64,000 bases of DNA from Citreicella sp. C3M06 (GCF_018860705.1 NZ_JAHKQA010000004.1:1-64000), one strand, 5' to 3'. Positions 12,070-22,339 are shown, numbered from the stretch's first letter. Numbers and translations: made by a program. Notes: generated by a model not told the origin, from the letters alone.

Positions 12070-13587
12070 ATGACCACCCCGAAACCCGTTGTTCTGACCA
12101 TTCTCGACGGATGGGGCCTGCGTGAGGATGCGGCGTTCAACGCCCCCAAGCTCGCCCGCACCCCCAATATGGACAGGCTCTATGCCAGCTGCCCCAACGC
12201 CACGCTGGTGACCTTTGGCCCCGAAGTGGGCCTGCCGAGCGGGCAGATGGGCAATTCCGAGGTCGGGCACACCAATATCGGCGCCGGGCGCGTTGTGGCG
12301 ATGGATCTGGGACAGATCGACCTTGCCATCGAGGATGGCACGTTTTTCGACAATGCCGAGATCAAGGATTTCGCGGCAAAGGTCAAAGCCGCGGCAGGCA
12401 CCGCGCATATCATGGGCGTGGTGTCCGACGGCGGCGTGCATGGGCATATCGAACATATCAAGGCGGCGGTGACCATGCTCACCGATCTTGGCTGCAAGGT
12501 CGTCCTGCACGCCATCACCGACGGGCGCGACGTTGCGCCGAAATCGGGCGAGGCGTTCGTGAAGCAACTGAGCGACGCGCTCCCCGAGACCGCCAGCATC
12601 GGCACTGTCATTGGCCGCTACTACGCGATGGACCGTGACAACCGCTGGGAGCGGGTCGAGCAGGCCTACAACGCAATGATCCTTGGCAAGGGTGACAGTG
12701 CGCCCGACGCCGTGACCGCCGTGTCGCAGAGCTACGCCAAGGACAAGACCGACGAATTCATCCCCGCCACGGTCATCGACGGCTACGCGGGGGTGCAGGC
12801 GGGCGACGGGCTGTTCTGCCTCAACTTCCGCGCCGACCGCGCGCGAGAGATCCTTCAGGCCATCGGCGATCCGGCGTTCGACGGGTTTGATCGCAGCCAG
12901 CCCCAGCTTTGCGCGCTGCTCGGCATGGTCGAATATTCCGATGCGCATAACGCCTACATGAGCGCGGCCTATCCCAAGCGGAAGATCGTCAACACCCTTG
13001 GCGCATGGGTCGCCAAACATGGGCTGAAGCAGTACCGGCTTGCCGAGACCGAGAAATATCCGCATGTCACATTCTTCCTGAACGGCGGCAAGGAAGAGCC
13101 CGAGGTGGGCGAGGACCGGTTCATGCCGCTGTCCCCCAAGGTCGCGACTTATGATCTTCAGCCCGAAATGTCGGAACCCGAGGTGGCCGAGAAATTCGTC
13201 GCCGCCATCGACAGCGGCAAATACGACCTGATCGTCACCAATTTCGCCAACCCCGACATGGTCGGCCATACCGGCGTTCTCGAAGCCGCCATCGCGGCCT
13301 GCGAAGCGGTCGATGACGGGCTGGGCAAGGTGCTGGCGGCGCTGGAAAAAGCCGGCGGCGCGATGATCATCATCGCCGATCACGGCAATTGCGAAACCAT
13401 GTGGGACGAGGCCACCAACGGCCCGCATACCGCGCATACCACCAACCTTGTGCCGGTGATCGTCTGGGGCGGGCCCGAGGGCGCCACCCTGCGCGACGGC
13501 AAGCTGGCCGATGTCGCGCCGACGATCCTGCAATTGATGGGGCTGGAGCAGCCCGAGGAAATGACCGGCAAGAGCCTTCTTCAGTGA
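12070..13587 (+). CDS. gpmI: 2,3-bisphosphoglycerate-independent phosphoglycerate mutase
   Basis: The 505-aa glycolytic enzyme interconverts 3- and 2-phosphoglycerate using two Mn ions and a phosphoserine intermediate. It opens with VLTILDGWGLRE, a metal-binding Asp region. The nucleophilic Ser lies in GQMGNSEVGH, and the second metal site is in IIIADHGNCETM. Length is normal for the family. An AGGAGGG stretch precedes the ATG. The stop codon overlaps the GTG start of the envC-like gene, so gpmI, the envC-like gene, ctpA and probably rppH form one conserved alphaproteobacterial cluster. Confidence 0.96.
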   Translation: MTTPKPVVLTILDGWGLREDAAFNAPKLARTPNMDRLYASCPNATLVTFGPEVGLPSGQMGNSEVGHTNIGAGRVVAMDLGQIDLAIEDGTFFDNAEIKDFAAKVKAAAGTAHIMGVVSDGGVHGHIEHIKAAVTMLTDLGCKVVLHAITDGRDVAPKSGEAFVKQLSDALPETASIGTVIGRYYAMDRDNRWERVEQAYNAMILGKGDSAPDAVTAVSQSYAKDKTDEFIPATVIDGYAGVQAGDGLFCLNFRADRAREILQAIGDPAFDGFDRSQPQLCALLGMVEYSDAHNAYMSAAYPKRKIVNTLGAWVAKHGLKQYRLAETEKYPHVTFFLNGGKEEPEVGEDRFMPLSPKVATYDLQPEMSEPEVAEKFVAAIDSGKYDLIVTNFANPDMVGHTGVLEAAIAACEAVDDGLGKVLAALEKAGGAMIIIADHGNCETMWDEATNGPHTAHTTNLVPVIVWGGPEGATLRDGKLADVAPTILQLMGLEQPEEMTGKSLLQ

Positions 13588-14711
13588 CACGTCTGCGGCG
13601 CGCCGGGGGGCTTGCGGCGCTGGTGCTTGCGCTGGCAGGCCCCGCACAGGCCCAAGATCAGGCCGAGGCCGCGCGTCAGGCGGCGCGGGCGCTCGAAGAC
13701 GCGTCGCTGCAGCTTGACCGGGCCGACAGTGCCCGCGACCGGGTCAGCGCGCTGACCCAGACGGTCAAGGCCTATGAGGCCGGGCTTGGCGCCATGCGCG
13801 ACGGTCTGCGCGAGGCCGCGATCCGCGAAACCGAGCTGTCTCGCAAGCTGCAAAGTCAGGAAACCGAGATCGCCCAGCTGCTGGGCGTCTTGTCCAGCAT
13901 GGGCGGCAGGGCCGCGCCCTCGGCGATGCTGCACCCGCAGGGGCCGGTGGGCGCGGCGCGTGCCGGGATGATGCTGGCCTCGGTGACGCCGGGGCTGAGC
14001 GACGAGGCGCAGCGCATCCGCGCCGATCTGACCGAGGTCACGAACCTGCGCCTGTTGCAGCAAAACGCCGCCGAAACCCTGAAGGACGGGCTGGCAGGCG
14101 TGCAGCAGGCCCGAACCGAGCTGTCTCAGGCGATTGCCGACCGCACCGACCTGCCGCTGCGCTTCACCGAAGATCCGGTGAAGACCGCCATTCTAATCTC
14201 GGCCACTGAAACGCTCGAAGGCTTTGCCTCTGGCCTGTCCGAGATCGCCGGGAATGAAAAGCTCAACACCCTGCCGCCGATCAATGATCGCAAGGGCGCG
14301 CTGGATCTTCCGGTGCAAGGGCAGATCCTGCGCCGCGCCGGCGAGGCCGATGCCGCCGGGGTCACCCGCCCCGGCATTGTCATCGCCACCCAGCCCGAGG
14401 CGCTGGTGACCACGCCCACCGCCGCCACCGTGCGCTATGCCGGGCCGCTGCTCGATTATGGGCTGGTGACGATCCTCGAGCCGCAGCCCGACCTGCTGTT
14501 CGTGCTGGCCGGGTTGCAGGTGACCTATGGCGCCGCCGGGCAGGTGCTGCCCGAGGGAAGCCCTGTCGGCTTGATGGGCGGCAGCTACGCCGCGCCGGGC
14601 GCGTCACCATCTGTTGAAGCGACTGGCGCTGGACGCACCGAAACGCTCTATGTAGAGGTTAGGCAAGGCGACGGACCGGTCGATCCGCTGATCTGGTTCG
14701 CAGGTCGGTAG
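13584..14711 (+). CDS. EnvC-like murein hydrolase activator with degenerate LytM domain
   Basis: The 375-aa protein starts at a GTG overlapping the gpmI stop (GTGA). Its signal peptide ends near ...GPAQA (about residue 23). A long coiled coil rich in Ala, Arg, Glu and Gln covers roughly residues 25-230, and a C-terminal LytM/M23-like domain follows. I cannot find the HxH or other zinc ligands of active M23 peptidases in that domain, as expected for EnvC and NlpD proteins that activate amidases instead of cutting peptidoglycan. By family it acts in the periplasm on daughter-cell separation. Position between gpmI and ctpA is typical. Confidence 0.85.
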   Translation: MTRLRRAGGLAALVLALAGPAQAQDQAEAARQAARALEDASLQLDRADSARDRVSALTQTVKAYEAGLGAMRDGLREAAIRETELSRKLQSQETEIAQLLGVLSSMGGRAAPSAMLHPQGPVGAARAGMMLASVTPGLSDEAQRIRADLTEVTNLRLLQQNAAETLKDGLAGVQQARTELSQAIADRTDLPLRFTEDPVKTAILISATETLEGFASGLSEIAGNEKLNTLPPINDRKGALDLPVQGQILRRAGEADAAGVTRPGIVIATQPEALVTTPTAATVRYAGPLLDYGLVTILEPQPDLLFVLAGLQVTYGAAGQVLPEGSPVGLMGGSYAAPGASPSVEATGAGRTETLYVEVRQGDGPVDPLIWFAGR

Positions 14712-14750
14712 GATTCCGGCGATGTATTGAAGACTTGGGATAGGATGCGC

Positions 14751-16094
14751 ATGAACAAATTCGTGATGGCCGCGCTTGGCGGGACGATCGCAGGCGTCGT
14801 GGCGACGACGCAATTCGTCGGACCGCTGTTGGCGCAGGAGCAGGCCTCCAAGGCCAGCGTCTATGAGCAGCTCGATCTCTTTGGCGATATCTTCGAACGT
14901 ATCCGCGCCCAGTATGTCGAAGATGTCGAACCGTCGGATCTGATCGAGGCCGCCATCAACGGCATGCTGACCTCGCTCGATCCGCATTCCAGCTACCTGC
15001 CTCCCGAGGATGCCGAAGACATGCGCGTGCAGACGCGCGGCGAATTCGGCGGTCTGGGGATCGAGGTCACGCAAGAGGACGGCTTCGTCAAGGTGGTCTC
15101 GCCGATCGACGATACCCCCGCCGCCGAGGCTGGCATCATGTCGGGCGATTTCATCACCCATGTCGACGGCGAGTCGGTTCTGGGCCTGACGCTGGACGAG
15201 GCGGTCGACCTGATGCGCGGGCCGGTGGGGTCGGAAATCGTCATCACCATCGCGCGCGAAGGCGCCGATGAACCCTTCGACGTGTCGATCACCCGCGACA
15301 CCATCAAGCTGACCGCGGTGCGCACGCGTCTGGAAGGCGATACCGTGGTGCTGCGCGTGACCACGTTCAACGATCAGACCTATCCCAACCTTGCCGAGGG
15401 GCTGCAGGCCCGCATCGAAGAGGCCGGCGGCTTGGACGCGGTCAACGGGATCGTGCTGGACCTGCGCAACAACCCCGGCGGTTTGCTGACGCAGGCGATC
15501 AAAGTGTCGGATGCCTTCCTCGACGCCGGTGAAATCGTCTCGACCCGTGGCCGCGATCCGCAGGACGGCGAGCGTTACAACGCCACCGAGGGCGATCTGA
15601 CCAACGGCAAGCCGATGGTGGTTCTGGTCAACGGCGGCTCGGCGTCTGCGTCGGAAATCGTCGCCGGGGCGCTCAAGGATCATCACCGCGCGGTGGTGGT
15701 CGGCACCAAGACCTTTGGCAAGGGCTCTGTCCAGACGGTGATGCCGGTGCGCGGCGATGGCGCGATGCGCCTGACCACGGCGCGCTATTACACCCCGTCG
15801 GGCCGCTCGATCCAGGCGCTTGGCGTGTCGCCCGATATCATCGTCGAGCAGCCGCTGCCCAAGGAAAACCCGACCGACGCCGAAGAGGGCAACAACCCGT
15901 TCAGCCGCTCCGAGGCCGATCTGCGCGGCGCGCTGAACAACGACAGCCTGACCGAAGACGAGATCCAGCAGATCGAGGAAGACCGCGCCAAGGCCGAAGC
16001 CGCCGCTGCGCTGCGCATCGAGGATTACCAGCTGGCCTATGCCATCGACATCCTCAAGGGCCTCAACGTGCTTGAAATCGACAAGTCAGAGTGA
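14751..16094 (+). CDS. ctpA: Carboxy-terminal processing protease (S41 family, PDZ)
   Basis: The 447-aa periplasmic protease trims C-termini of envelope proteins and is often linked to peptidoglycan hydrolase control. An N-terminal signal/anchor ([20 protein letters not shown]) leads to an N-terminal helical region, a PDZ domain around residues 85-165 ([12 protein letters not shown]), and the S41 core. The catalytic Ser is in [14 protein letters not shown] and the Lys in [10 protein letters not shown] chose the ATG at 14751 because TAGGA lies 5 bases before it. Its neighbour, an EnvC-like hydrolase activator, fits an envelope role. A hairpin follows at 16101. Confidence 0.94.
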   Translation: MNKFVMAALGGTIAGVVATTQFVGPLLAQEQASKASVYEQLDLFGDIFERIRAQYVEDVEPSDLIEAAINGMLTSLDPHSSYLPPEDAEDMRVQTRGEFGGLGIEVTQEDGFVKVVSPIDDTPAAEAGIMSGDFITHVDGESVLGLTLDEAVDLMRGPVGSEIVITIAREGADEPFDVSITRDTIKLTAVRTRLEGDTVVLRVTTFNDQTYPNLAEGLQARIEEAGGLDAVNGIVLDLRNNPGGLLTQAIKVSDAFLDAGEIVSTRGRDPQDGERYNATEGDLTNGKPMVVLVNGGSASASEIVAGALKDHHRAVVVGTKTFGKGSVQTVMPVRGDGAMRLTTARYYTPSGRSIQALGVSPDIIVEQPLPKENPTDAEEGNNPFSRSEADLRGALNNDSLTEDEIQQIEEDRAKAEAAAALRIEDYQLAYAIDILKGLNVLEIDKSE

Positions 16095-16100
16095 TCAGAC

Positions 16101-16123
16101 GGGGCGGGATACTTTCCCGCCCC
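16101..16123 (+). terminator. Hairpin between ctpA and rppH
   Basis: A perfect 9-bp stem, GGGGCGGGA against TCCCGCCCC with loop TACTT, begins 6 bases after the ctpA stop and ends 20 bases before the rppH ATG. The following U content is poor (CCCCTATCC). It may partly terminate or protect ctpA mRNA, which would lower rppH expression from the operon. Confidence 0.55.
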
Positions 16124-16143
16124 TATCCATGCAAGGCCCCGAC

Positions 16144-16626
16144 ATGACTCCTGAAGACATCGCCAAACTTCCCTATCGCCCCTGCGTCGGCGTGATGCTC
16201 GTCAATGAGCGCGGCGAGGTCTTTGTCGGCCAGCGTCTCGACAGCGAGGTGCCAGCCTGGCAGATGCCGCAGGGCGGTGTCGATCCGGGCGAGGCGCCGC
16301 GCGATGCCGCGCTGCGCGAACTCTGGGAAGAAACCGGGGTGAATGCCGATCTGGTGACGGTGGAGGCCGAAACCGACGACTGGCTGCCGTATGATCTGCC
16401 GCATCACATCGTGCCGAAGATCTGGAAGGGCCGCTATCGCGGTCAGGAACAGAAATGGTTCCTGCTGCGCTTTCACGGCAGCGACGATCAGGTGAACATC
16501 GCCACCGAGCACCCGGAATTTTCCATCTGGCGCTGGCTAAGCGCCGATGAACTGGTCGGCCAGATCGTGCCGTTCAAGCGCGAAGTCTATGCAAAGGTGC
16601 TGGCCGAATTCGGCGGGCGTCTCTGA
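16144..16626 (+). CDS. rppH: RNA pyrophosphohydrolase (Nudix)
   Basis: The 160-aa Nudix hydrolase removes pyrophosphate from the 5' end of triphosphorylated RNAs and so triggers RNase E-dependent decay. Its Nudix box runs from [17 protein letters not shown] into WEETGV, and the RppH-typical QMPQGG precedes it. [17 protein letters not shown] is a conserved segment of this family. The ATG at 16144 has AAGG 8 bases upstream. An in-frame ATG at 16129 lacks a ribosome site. It ends just before a large convergent hairpin shared with rnr. Confidence 0.93.
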   Translation: MTPEDIAKLPYRPCVGVMLVNERGEVFVGQRLDSEVPAWQMPQGGVDPGEAPRDAALRELWEETGVNADLVTVEAETDDWLPYDLPHHIVPKIWKGRYRGQEQKWFLLRFHGSDDQVNIATEHPEFSIWRWLSADELVGQIVPFKREVYAKVLAEFGGRL

Positions 16627-16671
16627 CAGCTTTTTCATGAGCGGGGCATATCCTCGCCCACGGCGTTGAGC

Positions 16672-16703
16672 GGGGGCAGCGCCTGCGGCACGGCGCTGCC
16701 CCC
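16672..16703. terminator. Convergent hairpin between rppH and rnr
   Basis: A 12-bp perfect stem, GGGGGCAGCGCC against GGCGCTGCCCCC with an 8-base loop, ends 5 bases before the rnr stop codon. It follows rppH by 45 bases. There is no strong U-run, but the stem is very stable and probably terminates or protects both transcripts. Confidence 0.65.
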
Positions 16704-16708
16704 CTATT

Positions 16709-19051
16709 TCAGCCTCGGGTCTTTCGCTGACGCGTGACCTTGCGCGCGGTCTTGGCATCCTTGCGTTTCGCGACGGATTCCTGACGTCTCTCTGGTCCGG
16801 GAGGCGTTCCCGGCCCTTTGCCCGGCCCGCGTTTGGGCGCCTTGCCCCAGTTGCGTTTGCCCTTGAACCCGCCGCGCGAGGGGCGTCCGCGCCCCTGCGG
16901 CATCTTGGTGTCTTCGAGTTCGAGCAGTTCCAGCCCGATACCGCCGGTCACGGGGGCAGCGTCGACAAGGCGCACCTTCACCCGCTGACCCAGCGCGATG
17001 ATGATGCCACTGTCGGCCCCCATCAGCGTGCCTGCGTCGCGGTCGAAATGGAAATACTCATTGCCGAGGTTGCGCATCGGGATCAGCCCGTCGGCGCCGG
17101 TCTCGTCAAGCTTCACGAACACGCCGAACTTGGCGATGCCGCTGATGCGCCCGCCGAATTCCGCCCCGATCCGGTCAGACAGGTAGGCCGCGAGATAGCG
17201 GTCGGTGGTGTCGCGCTCGGCCATCATGCTGCGCCGCTCGGTGTCGCTGATCTGCTGGCCGGTCTGTTCCAGCCGCTCGATCTCGTCATCGGTCAGCCCG
17301 TCATCGCCCCAGCCATGGGCGCGGATCAGGCCGCGATGCACGATCAGGTCGGCGTAACGCCGGATCGGCGAGGTGAAATGGCCGTAATTGCGCAGCGCCA
17401 GCCCGAAATGCCCGAAATTGGTTGGGGCATAATAGGCCTGCGTCATGCTGCGCAGGGTGGCAAGGTTGATCAGCTCGGCCTCTTCGCGCCCGGCGGCGTC
17501 GTGCAGCAGCTTGTTGAGATGCGCGGTCTTGAGAACCTGCCCCTTGGCCAGCGTCAGGCCCGACGCCTCGGCGGTCTCGCGCAGGCTGTCGAGCTTGTCG
17601 GCGGGGGGCTCTTCGTGGACGCGGAACAGCAGCGGCGTGCGGCGCGCGATCAGCTCTTCAGCGGCAGAGACATTGGCGAGGATCATGAATTCCTCGATCA
17701 GCCTGTGCGCGTCGAGCCGGGTGACGAAATTGACCGAGGTCACCTCGCCGTCCTCGCTCAGCACCACGCGCCGTTCGGGCAGGTCGAGATCCAGCGGTTG
17801 CCGCCGCTCGCGCGCCTCGCGCAGCGCCTCGTAGGCGGCGTATAGCGGTTGGATCACCGGTTCCAGCAGCGGGCCGCAGGCATCGTCGGGCGTGCCATCC
17901 TGCGCCGCCTGCACCTGCTGATAGCTCAGCGCGGCGGCCGAGCGCATCAGGCCCCGCACGAATTTATGCGAGATCTTGTCGCCCTGCGCATTGATCACCA
18001 TGCGCACGGCGATACAGGCGCGCGGCACGCCTTCGTGCAGCGAACACAGATCGCCCGACAGCCGGTCGGGCAGCATCGGCACCACCCGGTCGGGGAAATA
18101 GCTGGAATTGCCGCGCAGCTTGGCCTCGCGGTCAAGCTTGCTGCCGGGGCGCACGTAATGCGCCACGTCGGCGATGGCGACCCAGATCACATGCCCGCCG
18201 GGGTTCTTCGGGTTGTCATCGGCCTGCGCAAACACAGCGTCGTCGCGGTCGCGCGCATCGGAGGGGTCGATGGTGATCAGCGGCAGCTCGCGCAGGTCCG
18301 TGCGGCCCTTCAGTTCTGCCGGTTCCTTGGCATCGGCCTCTGCCAGCACCGATTCGGGGAAATCGTCGGGGATGCCGTGCTGGTGGATGGCGATCAGCGA
18401 CACAGCGCGCGGCGCGGTCGGATCGCCAAGCCGCAGGGTGATGCGCGCGCGCGGCAGGCCCATGCGGGTGCTGCGCGGGCCAGCCTGTTCGCCTTCGACC
18501 AGCTCGCCGTCTTGCGCGCCGCCGGTAGCGTCCGGCGCCACGGTCCATTCCTTGTCGGAGCCCTTGTCGATGGGCAGAATGCGCCCGCCCTCGGCAGTCT
18601 TGCGAAAGATGCCGATAACCTTCTGCGCGGTGTTGCCGATGCGGCGGATCAGCCGCGCCTCGTAATTGTGATCGCCCTCATGCACCACCTGAACGCGGGC
18701 GAGGATGCGGTCTCCTTCGCCAAGCGCCGGATCGCTGGCGCGAGGCACGAACAGCACGATCGGCTCGACGCCCTCGCCATGCCATTCCAGCGGCTGCGCG
18801 AACAGATCGCCGTTGTCATCCGGTGCCTTGATCTGAAGCACGGTGACCGGGGGCAGGCGATCGGGATCGCGGTAGGTCTTGCTGCGTCTGGACAGATGCC
18901 CTTCGGTTTCAAGCTCCTTCAGGATACGCTTGAGATCGATGCGGGCAGCCCCCTTGATCGCGAACGCCTTGGCGATGTCGCGTTTGGAGGTGAGGGTCGG
19001 GTTCGCGGAGATCCAGTCAAGGATGTCCGTCTTGGTGGGCAGTTTGCTCAT
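16709..19051 (-). CDS. rnr: Ribonuclease R
   Basis: The 780-aa 3'-5' exoribonuclease degrades structured RNA, including rRNA and mRNA decay products. An N-terminal winged-helix region (about 1-65) is followed by cold-shock-like domains, then the RNB catalytic domain with the Asp cluster in ITIDPSDARDRDDAVFAQ. An S1 domain follows around residues 640-720. The C-terminal tail is strongly basic, rich in Lys, Arg and Gly, as in RNase R proteins. It is transcribed away from the flavoprotein reductase gene at 19109, which lies upstream on the same strand, and converges with rppH. Confidence 0.95.
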   Translation of the reverse strand: MSKLPTKTDILDWISANPTLTSKRDIAKAFAIKGAARIDLKRILKELETEGHLSRRSKTYRDPDRLPPVTVLQIKAPDDNGDLFAQPLEWHGEGVEPIVLFVPRASDPALGEGDRILARVQVVHEGDHNYEARLIRRIGNTAQKVIGIFRKTAEGGRILPIDKGSDKEWTVAPDATGGAQDGELVEGEQAGPRSTRMGLPRARITLRLGDPTAPRAVSLIAIHQHGIPDDFPESVLAEADAKEPAELKGRTDLRELPLITIDPSDARDRDDAVFAQADDNPKNPGGHVIWVAIADVAHYVRPGSKLDREAKLRGNSSYFPDRVVPMLPDRLSGDLCSLHEGVPRACIAVRMVINAQGDKISHKFVRGLMRSAAALSYQQVQAAQDGTPDDACGPLLEPVIQPLYAAYEALREARERRQPLDLDLPERRVVLSEDGEVTSVNFVTRLDAHRLIEEFMILANVSAAEELIARRTPLLFRVHEEPPADKLDSLRETAEASGLTLAKGQVLKTAHLNKLLHDAAGREEAELINLATLRSMTQAYYAPTNFGHFGLALRNYGHFTSPIRRYADLIVHRGLIRAHGWGDDGLTDDEIERLEQTGQQISDTERRSMMAERDTTDRYLAAYLSDRIGAEFGGRISGIAKFGVFVKLDETGADGLIPMRNLGNEYFHFDRDAGTLMGADSGIIIALGQRVKVRLVDAAPVTGGIGLELLELEDTKMPQGRGRPSRGGFKGKRNWGKAPKRGPGKGPGTPPGPERRQESVAKRKDAKTARKVTRQRKTRG

Positions 19052-19108
19052 GATCTTCGCGTAGCATGGCGGCGCGCGCGCGTCATCGGCATTCTTTGCG
19101 CGGCGGCG

Positions 19109-20503
19109 TCAGGCACCGGGGGGCGAGCCGGTATCGCGATCGCCGGGGATTTGCAGCGGCACGGCGGCGCAGATCTCGCGCAGGGCCGGTTTCAACCCTT
19201 CTTCCAGCGTCGGATGATAGAACGGCTGGTCCAGCAGGTCGCGGGCGGTCAACCCCTGCGCGATGGCCAGCGCCAGCAGATGGCCCATGTGATCGGCGCC
19301 GGGGCAAAACAGATCGGCCCCGATCAGTCGGCCATCGGGGGCCGAGGCATGGATGCGGGCAAGGCCGGTGTTGCGATTGTCGACCCGGGCGCGGCCCTGA
19401 TTGGTGTAATCGGCGCTGCCGGTCTTGGCACCATCGCCGGGCGCGGCCCCGACGCTGACCAGCGGAGGATCGGTAAAGGTGATGGCCAGCGGGGTTTTGC
19501 GCGAGCTTGGCACGCGAGCCGGAAAGGCAAGGGCGCCGCGTCCGGCGATGGCGCCTTCGTCGGACGCCTCGTGCAGCAGGGGGCGGGCGGCGTTGGCATC
19601 ACCGACAAGGAAGATCGGCGCATCGGCGCATTGCAGGGTTTCGGGATCGACCTCTGGCAGCCCCTTGTCGTTGAGCGACAGGCCGGTTTTCTCGAGGTCC
19701 AGCCCCGCCAGGTTCGGCGCGCGGCCGGTGGCGACAAGCACCTTGTCGAATTTATCAGAGCCGCCGTCCCAGTCGATGCGGGTCTGGCCGTTGTCGTCCT
19801 GCGGTTCCGGGTTGGTGCCCAGATGCAGAGTCAACTCGCGGGACAGCGCATCTTGCAAGACCTGCTGCACGACCTTGCAGCGGGTGCCACCAAGCTGATC
19901 GCCCTGATCAAAGATCGCAACGCGGGTGCCAAGGCGGGCCATGGCCTGCGCCAGTTCCAACCCGATGACGCCGCCGCCGATGACAGCAAGACTTTGCGGC
20001 AGGTCTTCAAGCTCGAAAATCGTGTCATTTGTCAGCAGGCCCGCAAGGTCGCGGTACGGTGGCGGGATCATCGGAGACGATCCGGTGGCGATGATGATTG
20101 CTCCGGCCTGCACCGTATCCCCGGTGCTGAGCGCCAACCTGTCCGGCCCGGTAAAGCGGGCGCGGGCGGTGATACGGCTGTCTTCGGGCAGTTTGGCGAT
20201 GCCAGCGCGGGTGGCATCGACGAAATCGTCGCGCAGCTTGCGCAGCCGTTGCAGGACGGCGGGGCCATCGACACCAACGCTGGTGCGGATGCCGAAGGCC
20301 CCGGCGCCGCGTGCGTCCTGCGCGGCGCGGGCGGCACCGATCAGCAGCTTGGAGGGCATGCAGCCCACCGTGGCGCATGTGGTGCCATTGAAGGCCGGGT
20401 CGATCAGCAGGGTGCGCGCGCCATTCTTGCGGGCGCTGCGTTCGGCGGCCAGCCCGGCGGTGCCCGCACCGATGATGGCAACGTCGCAGGTGAGGTCTGT
20501 CAT
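19109..20503 (-). CDS. FAD-dependent pyridine nucleotide-disulfide oxidoreductase (dihydrolipoamide dehydrogenase-like)
   Basis: This 464-aa flavoprotein has the FAD-binding GxGxxG in AIIGAGTAGLAAE. The redox disulfide is CATVGC followed by MPSKLL, and the NAD(P)-binding motif is VIGGGVIGLELA. A second FAD motif is FLVGDAN, and the C-terminal His-Glu pair is in FYHPTLEEGL. All catalytic parts of a lipoamide-dehydrogenase-like disulfide reductase are present. It is not linked to a 2-oxoacid dehydrogenase complex here, so the disulfide substrate is unknown. It lies 57 bases upstream of rnr on the same strand and may be co-transcribed. Confidence 0.85.
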   Translation of the reverse strand: MTDLTCDVAIIGAGTAGLAAERSARKNGARTLLIDPAFNGTTCATVGCMPSKLLIGAARAAQDARGAGAFGIRTSVGVDGPAVLQRLRKLRDDFVDATRAGIAKLPEDSRITARARFTGPDRLALSTGDTVQAGAIIIATGSSPMIPPPYRDLAGLLTNDTIFELEDLPQSLAVIGGGVIGLELAQAMARLGTRVAIFDQGDQLGGTRCKVVQQVLQDALSRELTLHLGTNPEPQDDNGQTRIDWDGGSDKFDKVLVATGRAPNLAGLDLEKTGLSLNDKGLPEVDPETLQCADAPIFLVGDANAARPLLHEASDEGAIAGRGALAFPARVPSSRKTPLAITFTDPPLVSVGAAPGDGAKTGSADYTNQGRARVDNRNTGLARIHASAPDGRLIGADLFCPGADHMGHLLALAIAQGLTARDLLDQPFYHPTLEEGLKPALREICAAVPLQIPGDRDTGSPPGA

Positions 20504-20587
20504 GGTGCGGTCCCTTTCCGTATGCCCAAGTCAACGGAAAGGGGGCCGCCATGGTTCCGGCAATTGCCGTTCAGGCAGTCAGATGCC

Positions 20588-21733
20588 TCAGATTGCGAAG
20601 TAATCCGACAGGATGCGGGTATAGATCGCCTTGAGCTGGGTGATCTGCTCGATGGGCACGCATTCATCGACCTGATGCATGGTCTTGCCGACAAGGCCGA
20701 ATTCCACCACCGGGCAATGCGATTTGACAAAGCGCGCGTCAGACGTGCCGCCGGTGGTCGACAGCACCGGCAGCAGGCCGGTCTGCGCCTGCACGGCGGT
20801 CTGCACCAGCGTCGAAAGCTCGCCCGGCGGGGTCAGAAAGCTTTCGCCCGAAATCTTGATGCGCAGATCGGTGGTGGTGCCGAAGGCGGCGTCGATGCTG
20901 GCGGCCTCGGCGGCCAGCCAATCCGACAGCGACGCGCCGCTGTGGCAGTCGTTGAAGCGGATGTTGACGGTGGCGCTGGCCTGCGCCGGGATGACGTTGG
21001 TTGCCGGGTTGCCGGTGTCGATGGTGACCACCGCCAGCGTCGAGGCGTCGAAATGCTCGGTGCCCTCGTCCAGCGGGTGCGAGGCAAGCCGGTCCATCAG
21101 CCGCGCCATGGCGGACAGCGGGTTGATGGCGCGATGCGGATAGGCGGAATGGCCTTGCTTGCCGGTCACGGTAAACCATGCCGACATCGACCCGCGGCGG
21201 CCGATCTTGATCATTTCGCCCATGGTGTCGGGGCAGGTGGGCTCCCCGACAAGGCAGACCGACATCCGCTCATCCTGATCGGCCATCCAGTCGAGCAGGG
21301 CGACGGTGCCATCGGTGGCATCGCCTTCCTCATCCCCGGTGATCGCCAGAACGATCGCGCCATCGGGCGGGGTTTGTGTCACATAGTCGATGGCCGCAGC
21401 GGCAAAGGCGGCGACACCGGATTTCATGTCGGTCGCGCCGCGCCCATAAAGGATGCCGTCGCGGATCTCGGCTCCGAAGGGATCGGTTGTCCAGTCTGCC
21501 GGGTTGCCCACCGGCACCACATCGGTATGGCCGTTGAAGCCAAAGCTCCGGGCGTGGCCCTTGGCCCCCCAGCGGGCATAGAGGTTCGAGGTCTCGCCCC
21601 GGTCGACGCGGGTGCACTCAAAGCCGGCGTTTTCAAGCAGGCCCTGAAGCAGCACCAGCGCGCCGCCTTCTTCGGGGGTGACCGTTGGGCAACGGATAAG
21701 GTCTGCGGTCAGGGCGACGGGATCGGTGGTCAT
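20588..21733 (-). CDS. dapE: Succinyl-diaminopimelate desuccinylase
   Basis: The 381-aa M20-family zinc hydrolase converts N-succinyl-LL-diaminopimelate to LL-diaminopimelate and succinate, for lysine and peptidoglycan synthesis. The metal-binding His-Asp is in [12 protein letters not shown], the bridging Asp in [10 protein letters not shown], and the catalytic Glu pair in [11 protein letters not shown]. The C-terminal metal His lies in [10 protein letters not shown]. The ATG at 21733 has CGGAG 8 bases upstream; a start nine codons earlier is less likely. dapD, which makes the succinylated precursor, lies 2.6 kb away on the same strand. Confidence 0.95.
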   Translation of the reverse strand: MTTDPVALTADLIRCPTVTPEEGGALVLLQGLLENAGFECTRVDRGETSNLYARWGAKGHARSFGFNGHTDVVPVGNPADWTTDPFGAEIRDGILYGRGATDMKSGVAAFAAAAIDYVTQTPPDGAIVLAITGDEEGDATDGTVALLDWMADQDERMSVCLVGEPTCPDTMGEMIKIGRRGSMSAWFTVTGKQGHSAYPHRAINPLSAMARLMDRLASHPLDEGTEHFDASTLAVVTIDTGNPATNVIPAQASATVNIRFNDCHSGASLSDWLAAEAASIDAAFGTTTDLRIKISGESFLTPPGELSTLVQTAVQAQTGLLPVLSTTGGTSDARFVKSHCPVVEFGLVGKTMHQVDECVPIEQITQLKAIYTRILSDYFAI

Positions 21734-21877
21734 GTGGCGGCTCCGGCTGAGTTTTCCCATTCGCTACAGGCTTGCGCGGCAAAGGGCAAACCGGGGGATT
21801 GCGGCGCGCGGGCATGGAATCGTCTGGCGGGGCGGCGCCGCTTGCGTCAGGCTACCCCAAAGCCCGAAGGAGACATC

Positions 21878-22339
21878 ATGCTGACGGATCCCGAACCCGA
21901 CCTGACCCTGACACGCCACGTCGATGCCTCGCCCGAGGCGCTGTTCGCCTGCTGGACCACGCCGCAACATATGAAGCAGTTCTTTGTGCCACGGCCGCAT
22001 CAGGTCACCCATGCCGAGGTTGATCTGCGCGTGGGCGGCCGTTTCAACACGGTGATGCTGGTCGACGGGCAGGAGATCCCGAATTTTGGCGTTGTTCTCG
22101 AGATCGTGGCAGGGCGCAAGCTGGTCTTCACCGATGCCTATACCGAAGGCTGGAAACCCGCGCCCGATCCGTTCATGACCGCGATCCTGACGTTTGAACC
22201 GGATGGCGACGGGGCGATCTTTACCGCCGTCGCCCGGCATCGCAGCGCCGAGGCACGCGCGCAGCACGAAAAGATGGGCTTTCACGAGGGGTGGGGCGTC
22301 GTGGTGCAGCAGCTCGAAGACTACGCGAAGTCGCTTTAG
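21878..22339 (+). CDS. SRPBCC/AHSA1-domain protein
   Basis: The 153-aa protein belongs to the START-like AHSA1 group: it begins with a beta strand carrying LTRHVDASPEALFACWT, then HMKQFFVP, and ends with GWGVVVQQLEDYAKSL. Such domains form a deep hydrophobic cavity that binds or modifies small ligands, but the ligand of this branch is not known. GAAGGAGA lies 4 bases before the ATG. Its TAG stop overlaps the TAA stop of the convergent gene in the four bases TTAG. Confidence 0.8.
   Translation: MLTDPEPDLTLTRHVDASPEALFACWTTPQHMKQFFVPRPHQVTHAEVDLRVGGRFNTVMLVDGQEIPNFGVVLEIVAGRKLVFTDAYTEGWKPAPDPFMTAILTFEPDGDGAIFTAVARHRSAEARAQHEKMGFHEGWGVVVQQLEDYAKSL

Noticed and set aside
17849-22339. A 1496-codon open frame on the plus strand
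   Set aside because: It runs opposite rnr, the flavoprotein gene and dapE. Only its last 154 codons (21878-22339) are a real gene, the SRPBCC protein.
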